This document shows positions 9,525 through 18,228 of a stretch of DNA of 64,000 nucleotides, one piece after another. Every line of letters starts with the position of its first letter. Position 1 is the stretch's first letter. A program made the position numbers and the translations under genes. Origin of the DNA: Paeniglutamicibacter sulfureus (GTDB taxonomy: Bacteria; Actinomycetota; Actinomycetes; Actinomycetales; Micrococcaceae). The notes under the pieces are model-generated. The model saw only the letters and a program-made list of their open reading frames with translations, was not told the origin of the DNA and made no database searches. The DNA is taken from NCBI RefSeq assembly GCF_030512175.1, contig NZ_JAULBL010000002.1, forward strand, positions 308,149 to 372,148, read 5' to 3'.

Positions 9525-10053
9525 AGTTGGGGAGCACTTCACGCGCAAGATCGGCGATGCGCCGCTCATTGGGGAAGGACAGGCGCTTGCCGAGATCAAG
9601 CAGCGGGACCCACGCCACGTCCACGGCTTCGTGGTCCGGGTCGTTTTCGATGGTCAGTTCGCCGCCCGTTGCACGCAAGAGGAAATGGTGCACGGTCTTG
9701 TGGACGCGGTAGTTGGTGACGGTAAACCAGTAGTCGACCGAACCCAGCGGGGCAAGGATGTCGCCGGCGATGCCGGTTTCTTCCTCGATTTCGCGGACGG
9801 CTGCTTCTTCGTTGGTTTCGGCGCCCTCGGGGTGGCCCTTGGGCAGGCACCATTCAAGGCGTCCGCCGCGGTTGTACCTGGCGATAATGGCCACCGGCAG
9901 GCTGGGAAGCGACGTGTCGATGACGACGCCGCCGGCCGAGATTTCCTCCACAGTGGGCAACGGGTGGTGTCCGGTGCCCACCTGCGCCTGCGCATGCGCC
10001 ATTGACGCAGTCAACGGCGTGCGCTTCGGGGCGCTGGGAACTGGATGAGCCAT
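9508..10053 (-). CDS. NUDIX hydrolase
   Basis: Hydrolase of nucleoside-diphosphate-linked compounds; the substrate cannot be told. The Nudix box is complete near residues 73-95: GHPEGAETNEEAAVREIEEE followed by TGI, matching GX5EX7REUXEEXGU. I prefer the ATG at 10053 to the GTG at 10062 because TAGAGT, a plausible -10 box, lies 7 bases in front of it, which suggests a leaderless transcript. The gene overlaps murJ and is divergent from pcnA. In actinobacteria a NUDIX gene between pcnA and murJ is a conserved arrangement. Confidence 0.9.
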   Translation of the reverse strand: MAHPVPSAPKRTPLTASMAHAQAQVGTGHHPLPTVEEISAGGVVIDTSLPSLPVAIIARYNRGGRLEWCLPKGHPEGAETNEEAAVREIEEETGIAGDILAPLGSVDYWFTVTNYRVHKTVHHFLLRATGGELTIENDPDHEAVDVAWVPLLDLGKRLSFPNERRIADLAREVLPNYVPGI

Positions 10054-10222
10054 GGAAACCACTCTATCGGTTTTGCGTCACTTCGTGGCTTGCCCCGCCC
10101 GCTCGGCGCGTGATTCCATTCTTCGGTGCGAAGCGGCGGCATCAGGCGTGTGGAAGCTAACGCCGAATCGGGGAGGCCGGGAACATGTCACCGTCCCGAA
10201 AGTCTGGCACCCTTAAAGAACT

Positions 10223-11662
10223 ATGCAGCAGCTACCGTCCCCACAGGTCCTCTCCGATATTTTGCCCCCCGTCATCTTTGAGCTGGGGCAGCGGTTTGTC
10301 GATTCCGGCTTTGAACTATCCCTGGTGGGGGGACCGGTGCGCGACCTCTTCCTGGGCCGAGTGTCCCCGGATCTTGACTTCACCACCAGTGCTTCCCCAG
10401 ATGAAACCCTTGCGGTGGTGGCCGGATGGGCCGATGCCACTTGGGAGGTGGGCCGCGATTTCGGAACGATTGCGCTGCGCAAGGGCGAGCACACCATCGA
10501 GGTGACCACCTACCGGGCCGATGCGTACGACCCTTCCTCCCGCAAGCCCATCGTGGCCTTCGGCCGCAGGCTGGAAGACGATCTCTACCGCCGCGACTTC
10601 ACCATGAACGCGATGGCGCTGCGCCTGCCGAGCCTGGAACTGGTGGATCCATACAACGGAGCCGCCGACCTGGCCGAGGGCGAGGTCCGCACGCCGGGTG
10701 CCCCGTCCATGTCCTTCTCCGACGACCCGTTGCGGATGATGCGTGCCGCGCGATTCGCCTCCCAGCTGGGCATTGGCGTGGCGGACGAGGTGCGCGCGGC
10801 CATGAAGGAAATGGCTGAGCGGATCAAGATCATCTCCGCCGAGCGTGTCAGGGACGAACTGGTGAAGTTGATCAACGGTGTCGATCCGCGCGCCGGCATC
10901 GACCTGTTGGTGGACACGGGGCTGGCAGACATCGTGCTTCCGGAGGTTTCCGCCTTGCGCCTGGAACTCGACGAACACCATCGACACAAGGACGTCTACC
11001 AGCACTCGTTGACGGTGCTGGAGCAGGCCATGGAGCTGGAAAGTGATGCGGAGGGCCCGGTGCCGGGTCCCGACTTCGTGTTGCGCTTCGCCGCACTGAT
11101 GCATGACATCGGCAAGCCGGCGACTCGCAAGTTTGAACCGAACGGTGCTGTCAGTTTCCGCCACCATGACGTCGTCGGTGCCAAGCAGGTCAAGGCCCGC
11201 ATGCGCGCCCTGCGTTTCGACAATGACACCACCAAGGCGGTGGCCCGCCTGGTTGAACTGCATATGCGCTTCTATGGGTACGGAGATGCAGGGTGGAGCG
11301 ACTCGGCGGTGCGTCGCTACGTTCACGACGCTGGCGACTTGCTGGAGCGGCTGCACCGGTTGACGCGGTCGGACGTGACCACGCGCAACCGCAAGAAGGC
11401 GGACAGGCTTGCCTTTGCCTACGACGACCTTGAGGCACGCATTGCAGAGATCAGCGGGAAAGAGGAAATGGCCGCCGTGCGGCCGGACCTCAACGGCCAG
11501 CAGATCATGGAGATCCTTGGGATCAAGCCCGGTCCCGTGGTGGGTCGCGCCTACAACTACCTGCTCGAGCGTCGCCTGGACAACGGGCCGATCGAAGAAG
11601 AGGAAGCAATTGCGGCGCTGCTCCAGTGGTGGCGGATGCAGCCCGAAGCAGCAGAGCAGTAG
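10223..11662 (+). CDS. pcnA: CCA-adding tRNA nucleotidyltransferase
   Basis: Adds or repairs the 3'-terminal CCA of tRNAs. The 479-residue protein begins with the class II nucleotidyltransferase core: GGPVRDLFLG at residues 36-45 and the metal-binding DLDF at 50-53. The poly(A) polymerase RNA-binding head follows, then an HD phosphohydrolase domain with LMHDIGKPATRKF near residue 292. This domain order is typical of actinobacterial CCA enzymes, which are often annotated as poly(A) polymerase. It is divergent from the NUDIX gene. A long, nearly perfect hairpin follows the stop. Confidence 0.94.
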   Translation: MQQLPSPQVLSDILPPVIFELGQRFVDSGFELSLVGGPVRDLFLGRVSPDLDFTTSASPDETLAVVAGWADATWEVGRDFGTIALRKGEHTIEVTTYRADAYDPSSRKPIVAFGRRLEDDLYRRDFTMNAMALRLPSLELVDPYNGAADLAEGEVRTPGAPSMSFSDDPLRMMRAARFASQLGIGVADEVRAAMKEMAERIKIISAERVRDELVKLINGVDPRAGIDLLVDTGLADIVLPEVSALRLELDEHHRHKDVYQHSLTVLEQAMELESDAEGPVPGPDFVLRFAALMHDIGKPATRKFEPNGAVSFRHHDVVGAKQVKARMRALRFDNDTTKAVARLVELHMRFYGYGDAGWSDSAVRRYVHDAGDLLERLHRLTRSDVTTRNRKKADRLAFAYDDLEARIAEISGKEEMAAVRPDLNGQQIMEILGIKPGPVVGRAYNYLLERRLDNGPIEEEEAIAALLQWWRMQPEAAEQ

Positions 11663-11677
11663 GCCAAGGAGTCCCCG

Positions 11678-11729
11678 GGGGAACCTTGTCCCGGCGTGTC
11701 GCACCAAACACGCCGAGACGAGGTTCCCC
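11678..11729 (+). terminator. Terminator after pcnA
   Basis: A 22-base-pair stem (two G-U pairs) with an 8-base loop, followed by GTTTTAAAC. It separates pcnA from the small ORFs downstream. Confidence 0.88.
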
Positions 11730-11881
11730 GTTTTAAACTCTTGGAAAAATGAGTGGCGTAACCCTATCGCGGTGTGTATCGTGGAACCTGTGATTGAGAA
11801 GTCTCAATGAGACATCGAAATCCAATAGACAATGTTGGCGCCAGAATCTTCTGGCATGTTCTTCCAGAAAAGGAGGTGGGA

Positions 11882-11989
11882 ATGATGATTACTTCAATGA
11901 ATTTCGGCGGCTTCTATGTGCCCCGTCATGGCTTCGGCGGCCTTACCGCTCGAGCCACTTCCCCCGCCTCCGGAACGGCGCCCTGCTAG
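11882..11989 (+). CDS. Small ORF A, 35 residues, unknown
   Basis: ATG-initiated ORF preceded by an excellent ribosome site (AAAGGAGGTGG, 11869-11879, ending just before the ATG region). The peptide starts MMITSMNFGGFYVP, has two FGG motifs and ends in APC. No family is recognised and there is no clear signal or membrane segment. It is the first of three short ORFs on the same strand between the pcnA terminator and a bidirectional terminator. It could be a leader peptide, a secreted peptide precursor or simply a short protein; the good ribosome site is the main support. Confidence 0.5.
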   Translation: MMITSMNFGGFYVPRHGFGGLTARATSPASGTAPC

Positions 11990-12062
11990 TACTTCCCTAG
12001 CTTTTCAAAGTTCCCGAGGCTGATGAGTCATTAATCGACCAAATCCTTGAGGAACTTTTATC

Positions 12063-12209
12063 ATGTCTACCCAGATCTCATCGATCTCCACCCAGGTTGC
12101 TCGCTCCGCTGAACTAATCTTCACCGGGCCGGAAGCGCTGCGTGCCCGCAGCTCGCGGCCCACGGAACAGGCCACCTTCCGCTCCTCCAACACCGTTGAG
12201 GGGAGGTAA
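12063..12209 (+). CDS. Small ORF B, 48 residues, unknown
   Basis: ATG ORF with GAGGA about 9 bases upstream. The peptide begins MSTQISSISTQVARSAELIF and is rich in Ser, Thr, Arg and Glu, soluble and without a membrane segment. Codon use looks like a real high-GC gene (third positions mostly G or C). It ends 5 bases before ORF C, and the last codons (GGGGAGG) supply the ribosome site of C, which suggests translational coupling. No homologous family is recognised. Confidence 0.5.
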   Translation: MSTQISSISTQVARSAELIFTGPEALRARSSRPTEQATFRSSNTVEGR

Positions 12210-12214
12210 CCACC

Positions 12215-12337
12215 ATGAGTGCAAAGGAACGCAAGCCAAAGAACAAGGCTTGGCTTCAGACGCAGTTCAACCCCGATGCAAGGGATCGCGAACTACGTCA
12301 CCACCTTCCGATGGACATGATCTTCCGCGTGCGGTGA
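12215..12337 (+). CDS. Small ORF C, 40 residues, basic, unknown
   Basis: ATG ORF with GGGGAGGT 6-7 bases upstream, inside the end of ORF B. The peptide is strongly basic (MSAKERKPKNKAWLQTQF at the start, ending FRVR), so it might bind RNA or ribosomes, but no family is recognised. Its stop codon lies at the left foot of a nested inverted repeat (12334-12390). The close packing of A, B and C suggests one transcript. Confidence 0.5.
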   Translation: MSAKERKPKNKAWLQTQFNPDARDRELRHHLPMDMIFRVR

Positions 12338-12390
12338 GTGAATTAGGACCAGGTCTCCACAAAGCCTGGCCCGGAATGCAAGTCACTCAC
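12334..12390 (+). other. Nested inverted repeat after small ORF C
   Basis: GTGAGTGA (12334-12341) pairs with TCACTCAC (12383-12390). Inside, CCAGG (12349-12353) pairs with CCTGG (12365-12369). It could be a regulatory or 3'-stabilising RNA structure; it lacks a T-run, so it is not a classical terminator. Confidence 0.4.
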
Positions 12391-12432
12391 CCACCCAGGA
12401 GCATGACCATGAACGAGTATGTAACCCACTGT

Positions 12433-12465
12433 GCAAAGCCCGCCGGCTTCGCCGGCGGGCTTTGC
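12433..12465. terminator. Bidirectional terminator between the small ORFs and the HAD gene
   Basis: A perfect 15-base-pair stem, GCAAAGCCCGCCGGC with its complement around a TTC loop. It lies between the plus-strand small ORFs and the convergent minus-strand phosphatase gene, with T- and A-containing stem feet usable from either side. Confidence 0.85.
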
Positions 12466-12513
12466 CGGTTAAAGTTGGTTCCTGCCACTTGGCAATCGGA
12501 AGCAGGCGGCTGC

Positions 12514-13398
12514 TCAGTCGAGCTGCGCGCGCCAATGGCGGAGGAACGCCAATCCTGCATGGTCGTGGATGATGTCCTGTCCCAGACCTAGATCCCGCGC
12601 GGTAAGCACCGGGTAGGGTTTCCCTGCAGGAATGCCGTCGCCCGGGCGCACGTCGACGTGGCTGACCCGGTGCCCGTTTTGCGCCAGCCAGTCGGCCATG
12701 GCGTAGTCGGTGCGGGAATCGCCAACCGTGAACCACTCCGCGGGGAAGATGCCATCCGCGGCCAACAGCTCGAGGGTGCGTCTGGCACCGAGGTCCTTGC
12801 CCAGTTCCACCGACTCAATGTCCGTGGAGATGATGGTCGGGTCGACCCGGTAGGAGATTTCCTCATTCGCATCCGGTTGGCTTACCTCCAGTCGTTCAAC
12901 GCCCAGGCCACTGCGGGCCATCGCGTCCATGGCGGCCGAATCGAATTGCTCTTGGGCGCGCCGGTATTCATGGTTCGCTGCATCGATGTTTTGTTCCACC
13001 GAAACCATGGCGCGTTTGGTCTCGTCGAAGAACATGTGGTCGTCGAATTTGGAGGCCACCAGCTCTCGAATTTCATCCGAATAGTGCCCAGGGACAGCAA
13101 GCCCGTGGTCGATGTGGACTTCCCCGGCGCCGGTTGAATCAAAGGTGAACCAAGTGGCTCCCTTTTCGCAGATGGCGTGGATTTTAAGGTTTTCGGGCAT
13201 GCCCGACGTGATCATGGGTCCCATCACCTGGCGCTTGATGAACTCGTCGGAACGCCCGGTGTTGAAGACAACGGGGATTCCCGAGACGGCGAGTTCCAGG
13301 AGCAGGGAGATGACCTCCGGTGCGACATCGCGGGTCACCGGAGATGCGATGGGACCGTCGACATCGAGAAGCAAGGCAAATGGGGGAGTTGAGGACAT
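12514..13398 (-). CDS. HAD-superfamily hydrolase (Cof-like)
   Basis: A soluble phosphatase-like protein of 294 residues. Motif I is LLLDVDGP near residue 12 (nucleophile and acid Asp), motif II is in FNTGRS near residue 45, and motif III/IV is TVGDSRTDYAMADWL near residue 225. The long insert between motifs II and III fits a C2-type cap as in Cof or sucrose-phosphatase-like enzymes that act on sugar phosphates; the substrate is unknown. I chose the ATG at 13398 because GGGAG lies 10 bases upstream; an ATG at 13407 is also possible. It is transcribed alone, convergent with the small ORFs. Confidence 0.82.
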   Translation of the reverse strand: MSSTPPFALLLDVDGPIASPVTRDVAPEVISLLLELAVSGIPVVFNTGRSDEFIKRQVMGPMITSGMPENLKIHAICEKGATWFTFDSTGAGEVHIDHGLAVPGHYSDEIRELVASKFDDHMFFDETKRAMVSVEQNIDAANHEYRRAQEQFDSAAMDAMARSGLGVERLEVSQPDANEEISYRVDPTIISTDIESVELGKDLGARRTLELLAADGIFPAEWFTVGDSRTDYAMADWLAQNGHRVSHVDVRPGDGIPAGKPYPVLTARDLGLGQDIIHDHAGLAFLRHWRAQLD

Positions 13399-13541
13399 GA
13401 CTTCCATTCTCCCACTGCGCGGGAAAGGGACGGAAACCTCGAACCCTGGCGCCCAAAGGGCACGGTCCCGCTGGCACTGGAGTTATCCACAGATTCGCCG
13501 GCACCGGTCAATCGCATGGGCGCAATTCCTAGGATGAGGGC

Positions 13542-15059
13542 ATGGACAAGGGAAAACGGAAATATGCCGTTGCAGTCGTACTCTGTTGTGTCGGGCTGAT
13601 GGTTGGTTCCTGCACGCCGGGACCGGAATCGGCCGGTGGAGCAATTTCGGGAACGGACGCCTTGGCGCCCGCTTCACCTGCGGTCGACGCGGCGGCGGAA
13701 CTAGCCAATCGCCGAACCCGTATGGTCGAACCCTCATGGAGCGTGAAGATGAAGGTCTTGGACCGCCCCCGGGTGGTCAACGGGGTGGCGGTCGTGCTCG
13801 CCGAAGGGGCCAAAGGGCTGCAGCTGGTGGGGCTGAAGGAAACCACGGGCAAGAAACTCTGGGGCGTCACCGTTGTCCCGGGCTGGGTACCCAGCGGCGT
13901 CAACATGACGGTGGAACTGAGTAAGACGGCCAAGGGGAAGGACATGGCGCTCTTCCTGGAGAAATCGAAACCACGCGATGGCTGGAGCGGAGGTGTCTGG
14001 ACCAAGCCGGTGGCCGTGGACATCGCCTCGGGCAAGGTCGTCTACAAGGGGCCCGCGCAACTGATCAGGTCCCGACCGTCCTCCTGCCCAGACAGCAAGG
14101 ACATGTGCTATCTCTCGATCAACCCCTACATCAATGACGAGCAGCGGATGCGTGTCGACCTCGACCGTGGAACCCAGCGAACCCTCACGCCGCAGTACAA
14201 GTTGGGGGATTCCATCTTCCCAATCAGCGGCGGGGAACTCTACGGGCACTACACCGGAAACACGAGCAACCTCCTGCGGCTCAAGGGAAACAAGAAAGTG
14301 TGGGGAGTGTCCCTGGCCAAGGCCATGGGACCGGGCTACACACCCGGTCAGGGCTGGAACGTTGACTACTCGGAAAAGCTCGGAGTCTACTCCGGCTGGA
14401 TCGGCCGAGAACACAAGGAAACCCAGGACAGCAAGGGAAACGTCGTCGCCCGCGATACGGACTTCCGCCAGGAAATGATGTTCGGCATAGATGCCGAAAA
14501 CGGAAAGACCCTGTGGAAAGCCAAGGGGGCAGCCACTTACTGCCTGCCCCCCATGGGCCGGAAACAGACTGTGCTGGAGGAGGGAAAAGCCTATCCAGTG
14601 AGATGCATCTTCGACTCCGGAAGATTTAAGGAAGCCAAGGGAACCAAGGGCAGATTCGAGGATGTCAAAGTCCATTTGGAAGGGTTCGACCCGAAAACCG
14701 GGAAGGTCATCTGGAAGACCAAAAGCTACCCAAGGGCTGCCGACCTGGATGTCGCCCACGCACCCGATGACGGCGGGGCAAGCCTCTTCCTGGCAGCGGA
14801 AGAGACGCCGACGTTGCTAGACACCCGTACCGGCAAGACCATCAATGTCGCCGCCGGGGAACGCTTCCTGTGCACCAAGGATGCCAAGTACACCAAGCCC
14901 GAGGATGGCAACGGCGGGACGCTGCTCTATCCCTGTGCGGCAGGCGGCAAGGAAGCCAGAGGTGTCAGTGTCGGCGCGCTCCAGGCACAGGATTCCGGTG
15001 AAAGCCACGTGGTTCTGGGCTTTGCCGGAGCGGTCGCTGCCTTTCCGGTGGATCCCTAA
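13542..15059 (+). CDS. PQQ-like beta-propeller lipoprotein
   Basis: A 505-residue exported protein. The N-terminus is a lipoprotein signal peptide (basic start, hydrophobic VAVVLCCVGL, lipobox MVGSC with Cys24). The rest has repeated W-containing blades such as TGKKLWGVTVV, NGKTLWKAKG and TGKVIWKTKS, the pattern of PQQ-binding-like propellers. It probably works as a scaffold or binding protein at the outer membrane face rather than as an enzyme, since no catalytic motif is seen. TAGGAT ends 6 bases before the ATG, suggesting a leaderless transcript. Confidence 0.78.
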   Translation: MDKGKRKYAVAVVLCCVGLMVGSCTPGPESAGGAISGTDALAPASPAVDAAAELANRRTRMVEPSWSVKMKVLDRPRVVNGVAVVLAEGAKGLQLVGLKETTGKKLWGVTVVPGWVPSGVNMTVELSKTAKGKDMALFLEKSKPRDGWSGGVWTKPVAVDIASGKVVYKGPAQLIRSRPSSCPDSKDMCYLSINPYINDEQRMRVDLDRGTQRTLTPQYKLGDSIFPISGGELYGHYTGNTSNLLRLKGNKKVWGVSLAKAMGPGYTPGQGWNVDYSEKLGVYSGWIGREHKETQDSKGNVVARDTDFRQEMMFGIDAENGKTLWKAKGAATYCLPPMGRKQTVLEEGKAYPVRCIFDSGRFKEAKGTKGRFEDVKVHLEGFDPKTGKVIWKTKSYPRAADLDVAHAPDDGGASLFLAAEETPTLLDTRTGKTINVAAGERFLCTKDAKYTKPEDGNGGTLLYPCAAGGKEARGVSVGALQAQDSGESHVVLGFAGAVAAFPVDP

Positions 15060-15202
15060 AAGGCCGAGACCTGCCGGTCACGGGGCCGGGCTTCTCCTTG
15101 TTCCGCTGATGCGGTGATAGCTTGAAGGTGTAGCGAGGACGGCCAGACTCCTTGAACGTCCTCAATCACCCCGCCACCGGGAATCCAGATAGGGGACACA
15201 CT

Positions 15203-16888
15203 ATGACAGCGATGCCGGAAGCCGACATGAGTGATCTAGCGATTGCTTCGCGGGCCGTGCTCAAGCCAATTTCCGAGATTGCCGCATCGGCCGGGATTCC
15301 GGAAGACGCGGTTGAGGCCTACGGTCGCTACAAGGCCAAGATCGATCCGGCACGCCTGAGAGCACGCGGGGCGAAACTCGGAAAAGTGGTCTTGGTCAGC
15401 GGAGTATCCCCAACGCCCGCCGGGGAGGGGAAATCCACCATCACGGTGGGTCTGGGAGATGCCCTTGCGGCCGCCGGCGCCAAGACGATGATCGCCCTGC
15501 GCGAACCGTCGCTGGGGCCGATCTTCGGCATGAAGGGCGGAGCCACCGGTGGCGGTTACTCGCAGGTCCTGCCCATGGATGAGATCAACATGCATTTCAC
15601 CGGGGATTTCCATGCCATCACCAGCGCCAACAACCTGCTGATGGCGCTACTCGACAACCATCTGCATCAGGGCAATGCCTTGGGAATTGACCCGCGCCGG
15701 ATCACCTTCAAGCGCGTCATGGACATGAACGACCGAGCCCTGCGCAACATCGTGATCGGCCTTGGCGGCCCGACCGAAGGTGTTCCGCGCGAAACGGGAT
15801 TTGAGATCACCGTGGCCTCGGAAGTCATGGCGGTCTTCTGCCTGGCAACCGGTCTCGATGACCTGCGGACTCGCCTGGGCCGGATGACGATCGGATACAC
15901 CTACGCCAAGACCCCCGTCACCGTGGACGACCTAGGGGCGTCCGGCGCCATGACTATGTTGCTCAAGGACGCCATCAAGCCCAACCTGGTCCAGACCATG
16001 GCCGGAACGCCGGCGTTCATCCACGGAGGACCGTTCGCCAACATCGCCCACGGCTGCAACTCGGCTATCGCCACCAATACTGCCCGTTCGCTGGCCGACA
16101 TCGTGGTCACCGAGGCTGGCTTCGGGGCGGATTTGGGCGCCGAGAAGTTCATGGACATCAAGGCCCGCTATGCCGGCTGCAATCCCGATGCGGTGGTCCT
16201 GGTGGCAACTATTCGTGCTCTTAAGATGCATGGCGGCGTGGCCAAAGACGCGTTGAAGAGCGAAAACGTCGAAGCGGTACGCGACGGCATGGCCAATCTG
16301 GTCCGGCACGCCCAAAACGTCAGGAAATTCGGGGTCCAGCCGGTTATCGGCATCAACAGGTTCACCGCGGACACCGAGGAAGAAATCGCGGTTGTCACCG
16401 AATGGGCAGCCGCCAACGGCATCGAATGCGCTGTGGCGGATGTCTGGGGACAGGGGGGAGAAGGGGCCGGTGAGCTGGCCGCCGCCGTGTTGCGGGCCAT
16501 CGAGGCCCCGAACAATTTTGCCCCTCTCTACGACTTGGATCGTCCCGTCGAGGAGAAGATCCAGACGGTCGTGCGGGAGATCTACGGAGGCGCCGGAGTC
16601 GAGTATTCCGCGGCTGCCACGCGGATGCTCAAGCAAATCCATGACAACGGCTGGGACAATCTCCCGGTGTGCATGGCCAAGACCCAGTACTCGTTCTCCG
16701 ACGACCCCACGCTGCTGGGCGCTCCCGAGGGGTTCACGCTGCACGTGCGGGATCTCATTCCCAAGACCGGTGCCGGGTTCATCGTGGCGATCACCGGGAC
16801 CCTCATGACAATGCCGGGCCTGCCCAAGGTTCCGGCCTCGATGCGCATGGATGTTGACGAAAACGGGCGGGCCGTCGGCCTGTCGTAA
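15203..16888 (+). CDS. fhs: Formate-tetrahydrofolate ligase
   Basis: Makes 10-formyl-THF from formate, ATP and THF for purine and one-carbon metabolism. The protein of 561 residues has the P-loop-like TPAGEGKST at residues 71-79 and the family stretch [20 protein letters not shown] near residue 105, with the rest of typical length. The ATG at 15203 is preferred: AGGGGA lies 7 bases upstream, while an in-frame TTG at 15152 has none. It is followed by a strong terminator. Confidence 0.95.
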   Translation: MTAMPEADMSDLAIASRAVLKPISEIAASAGIPEDAVEAYGRYKAKIDPARLRARGAKLGKVVLVSGVSPTPAGEGKSTITVGLGDALAAAGAKTMIALREPSLGPIFGMKGGATGGGYSQVLPMDEINMHFTGDFHAITSANNLLMALLDNHLHQGNALGIDPRRITFKRVMDMNDRALRNIVIGLGGPTEGVPRETGFEITVASEVMAVFCLATGLDDLRTRLGRMTIGYTYAKTPVTVDDLGASGAMTMLLKDAIKPNLVQTMAGTPAFIHGGPFANIAHGCNSAIATNTARSLADIVVTEAGFGADLGAEKFMDIKARYAGCNPDAVVLVATIRALKMHGGVAKDALKSENVEAVRDGMANLVRHAQNVRKFGVQPVIGINRFTADTEEEIAVVTEWAAANGIECAVADVWGQGGEGAGELAAAVLRAIEAPNNFAPLYDLDRPVEEKIQTVVREIYGGAGVEYSAAATRMLKQIHDNGWDNLPVCMAKTQYSFSDDPTLLGAPEGFTLHVRDLIPKTGAGFIVAITGTLMTMPGLPKVPASMRMDVDENGRAVGLS

Positions 16889-16944
16889 TCGCGCTGACCC
16901 GGCAATGATCGCGGGAAGGCGCAGGGACCCCCTGGTCGGGGATT

Positions 16945-16988
16945 AACCGTCGAAGCCACCACGGGCAACCGTGGTGGCTTCGACGGTT
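16945..16988. terminator. Bidirectional terminator between fhs and ino1
   Basis: A perfect 19-base-pair stem with a 6-base loop (GGCAAC) between two convergent genes. Confidence 0.9.
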
Positions 16989-17019
16989 CGCACCCCTTAC
17001 ACGGGTGCGGCGTTGAGTC

Positions 17020-18099
17020 CTAGGCTTCGCCGCGGATGAAGGCCTCGACCTTTTCCTTGGCGATGTCGTCGTTGTACTGCTCCGGCGGCGACTTCATGAA
17101 GTACGAGGAAGCCGAGAGAATCGGTCCGCCGATGCCGCGGTCCAGGGCGATCTTGGCGGCGCGCACGGCATCGATGATGACACCTGCGGAGTTCGGGGAG
17201 TCCCACACCTCAAGCTTGTATTCCAGGGACACCGGGGCATCACCGAAGTTGCGGCCTTCGAGGCGCACGAAGGCCCACTTGCGGTCATCGAGCCAGGCGA
17301 CGTAGTCCGACGGGCCAATGTGCACGTCGTCGGCCTCCAGCACCGCGGTGGTGTTGGAGGTGACGGCCTGGGTCTTGGAGATCTTCTTGGACTCCAGGCG
17401 GTCGCGCTCGAGCATGTTCTTGAAGTCCATGTTGCCGCCGACATTGAGCTGGTAGGTGCGGTCCAGGGTGACGCCGCGGTCTTCAAAGAGCTTGGCCATC
17501 ACGCGGTGGGTGATGGTGGCGCCGATCTGGGACTTGATGTCGTCGCCGACGATCGGGACGCCGGCGGCGGTGAACTTGTCGGCCCACTCCTTGGTGCCGG
17601 CAATGAACACCGGCAGGGCGTTGACGAAGGCCACGCCGGCGTCGATGCATGCCTGTGCGTAGAACTTTGCGGCGGCGTCGGAGCCGACCGGCAGGTAGCA
17701 GACCAGGACGTCGACCTGTGCGGCCTTCAGCGTTTCAACCATGTCCACCGGCTCAGCGGAGGATTCGGTGATCGTCTCGCGGTAGTACTTGCCCAGGCCG
17801 TCGAGGGTGTGGCCGCGCTGCACCGTGACGCCCGAGGTCGGGACGTCGGCGATCTTGATGGTGTTGTTCTCGGAGGCGTGGATTGCGTCCGCCAGGTCCA
17901 GTCCGACCTTCTTGTCGTCCACGTCGAAGGCAGCCACGAATTGCACGTCATTGACGTGGTACTTTCCGAACTGGACGTGCATCAGGCCGGGAACCGTGGC
18001 CTGCGGGTCCGCGTCACGGTAGTACTCAACACCTTGCACCAATGACGTGGCGCAGTTGCCTACGCCAACAATTGCAACCCGAATCGGATTTTCCGACAC
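17020..18099 (-). CDS. ino1: Inositol-3-phosphate synthase
   Basis: NAD-dependent conversion of glucose 6-phosphate to myo-inositol 3-phosphate, the first step to phosphatidylinositol and, in many actinobacteria, mycothiol. The 359-residue protein shows the Rossmann motif [16 protein letters not shown] near residue 8 and the family stretches [32 protein letters not shown] and [13 protein letters not shown]. The length is right for the short actinobacterial form. Translation starts at GTG 18099 with GAGGAG upstream. It lies 130 bases downstream of the glycan locus on the same strand and may have its own promoter there. Confidence 0.95.
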   Translation of the reverse strand: MSENPIRVAIVGVGNCATSLVQGVEYYRDADPQATVPGLMHVQFGKYHVNDVQFVAAFDVDDKKVGLDLADAIHASENNTIKIADVPTSGVTVQRGHTLDGLGKYYRETITESSAEPVDMVETLKAAQVDVLVCYLPVGSDAAAKFYAQACIDAGVAFVNALPVFIAGTKEWADKFTAAGVPIVGDDIKSQIGATITHRVMAKLFEDRGVTLDRTYQLNVGGNMDFKNMLERDRLESKKISKTQAVTSNTTAVLEADDVHIGPSDYVAWLDDRKWAFVRLEGRNFGDAPVSLEYKLEVWDSPNSAGVIIDAVRAAKIALDRGIGGPILSASSYFMKSPPEQYNDDIAKEKVEAFIRGEA

Positions 18100-18228
18100 C
18101 TTGTCTCCTCAAAATCAAAACTTCTGGGCAGGGGAAGGCCCACCGTCCAGCACATCTACAATGCTAAGTGAGAAAGCGGGACGGTTATTCCCAACGGGCT
18201 TCTTCAGTGGTACAAGCGGGCTGGCGGA

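Noticed and set aside
12411-12591. A fourth small plus-strand ORF starting MNEYVTHC after small ORF C
   Set aside because: Despite a ribosome-like AGGAG it reads straight through the perfect terminator hairpin at 12433-12465 and into the end of the HAD gene.
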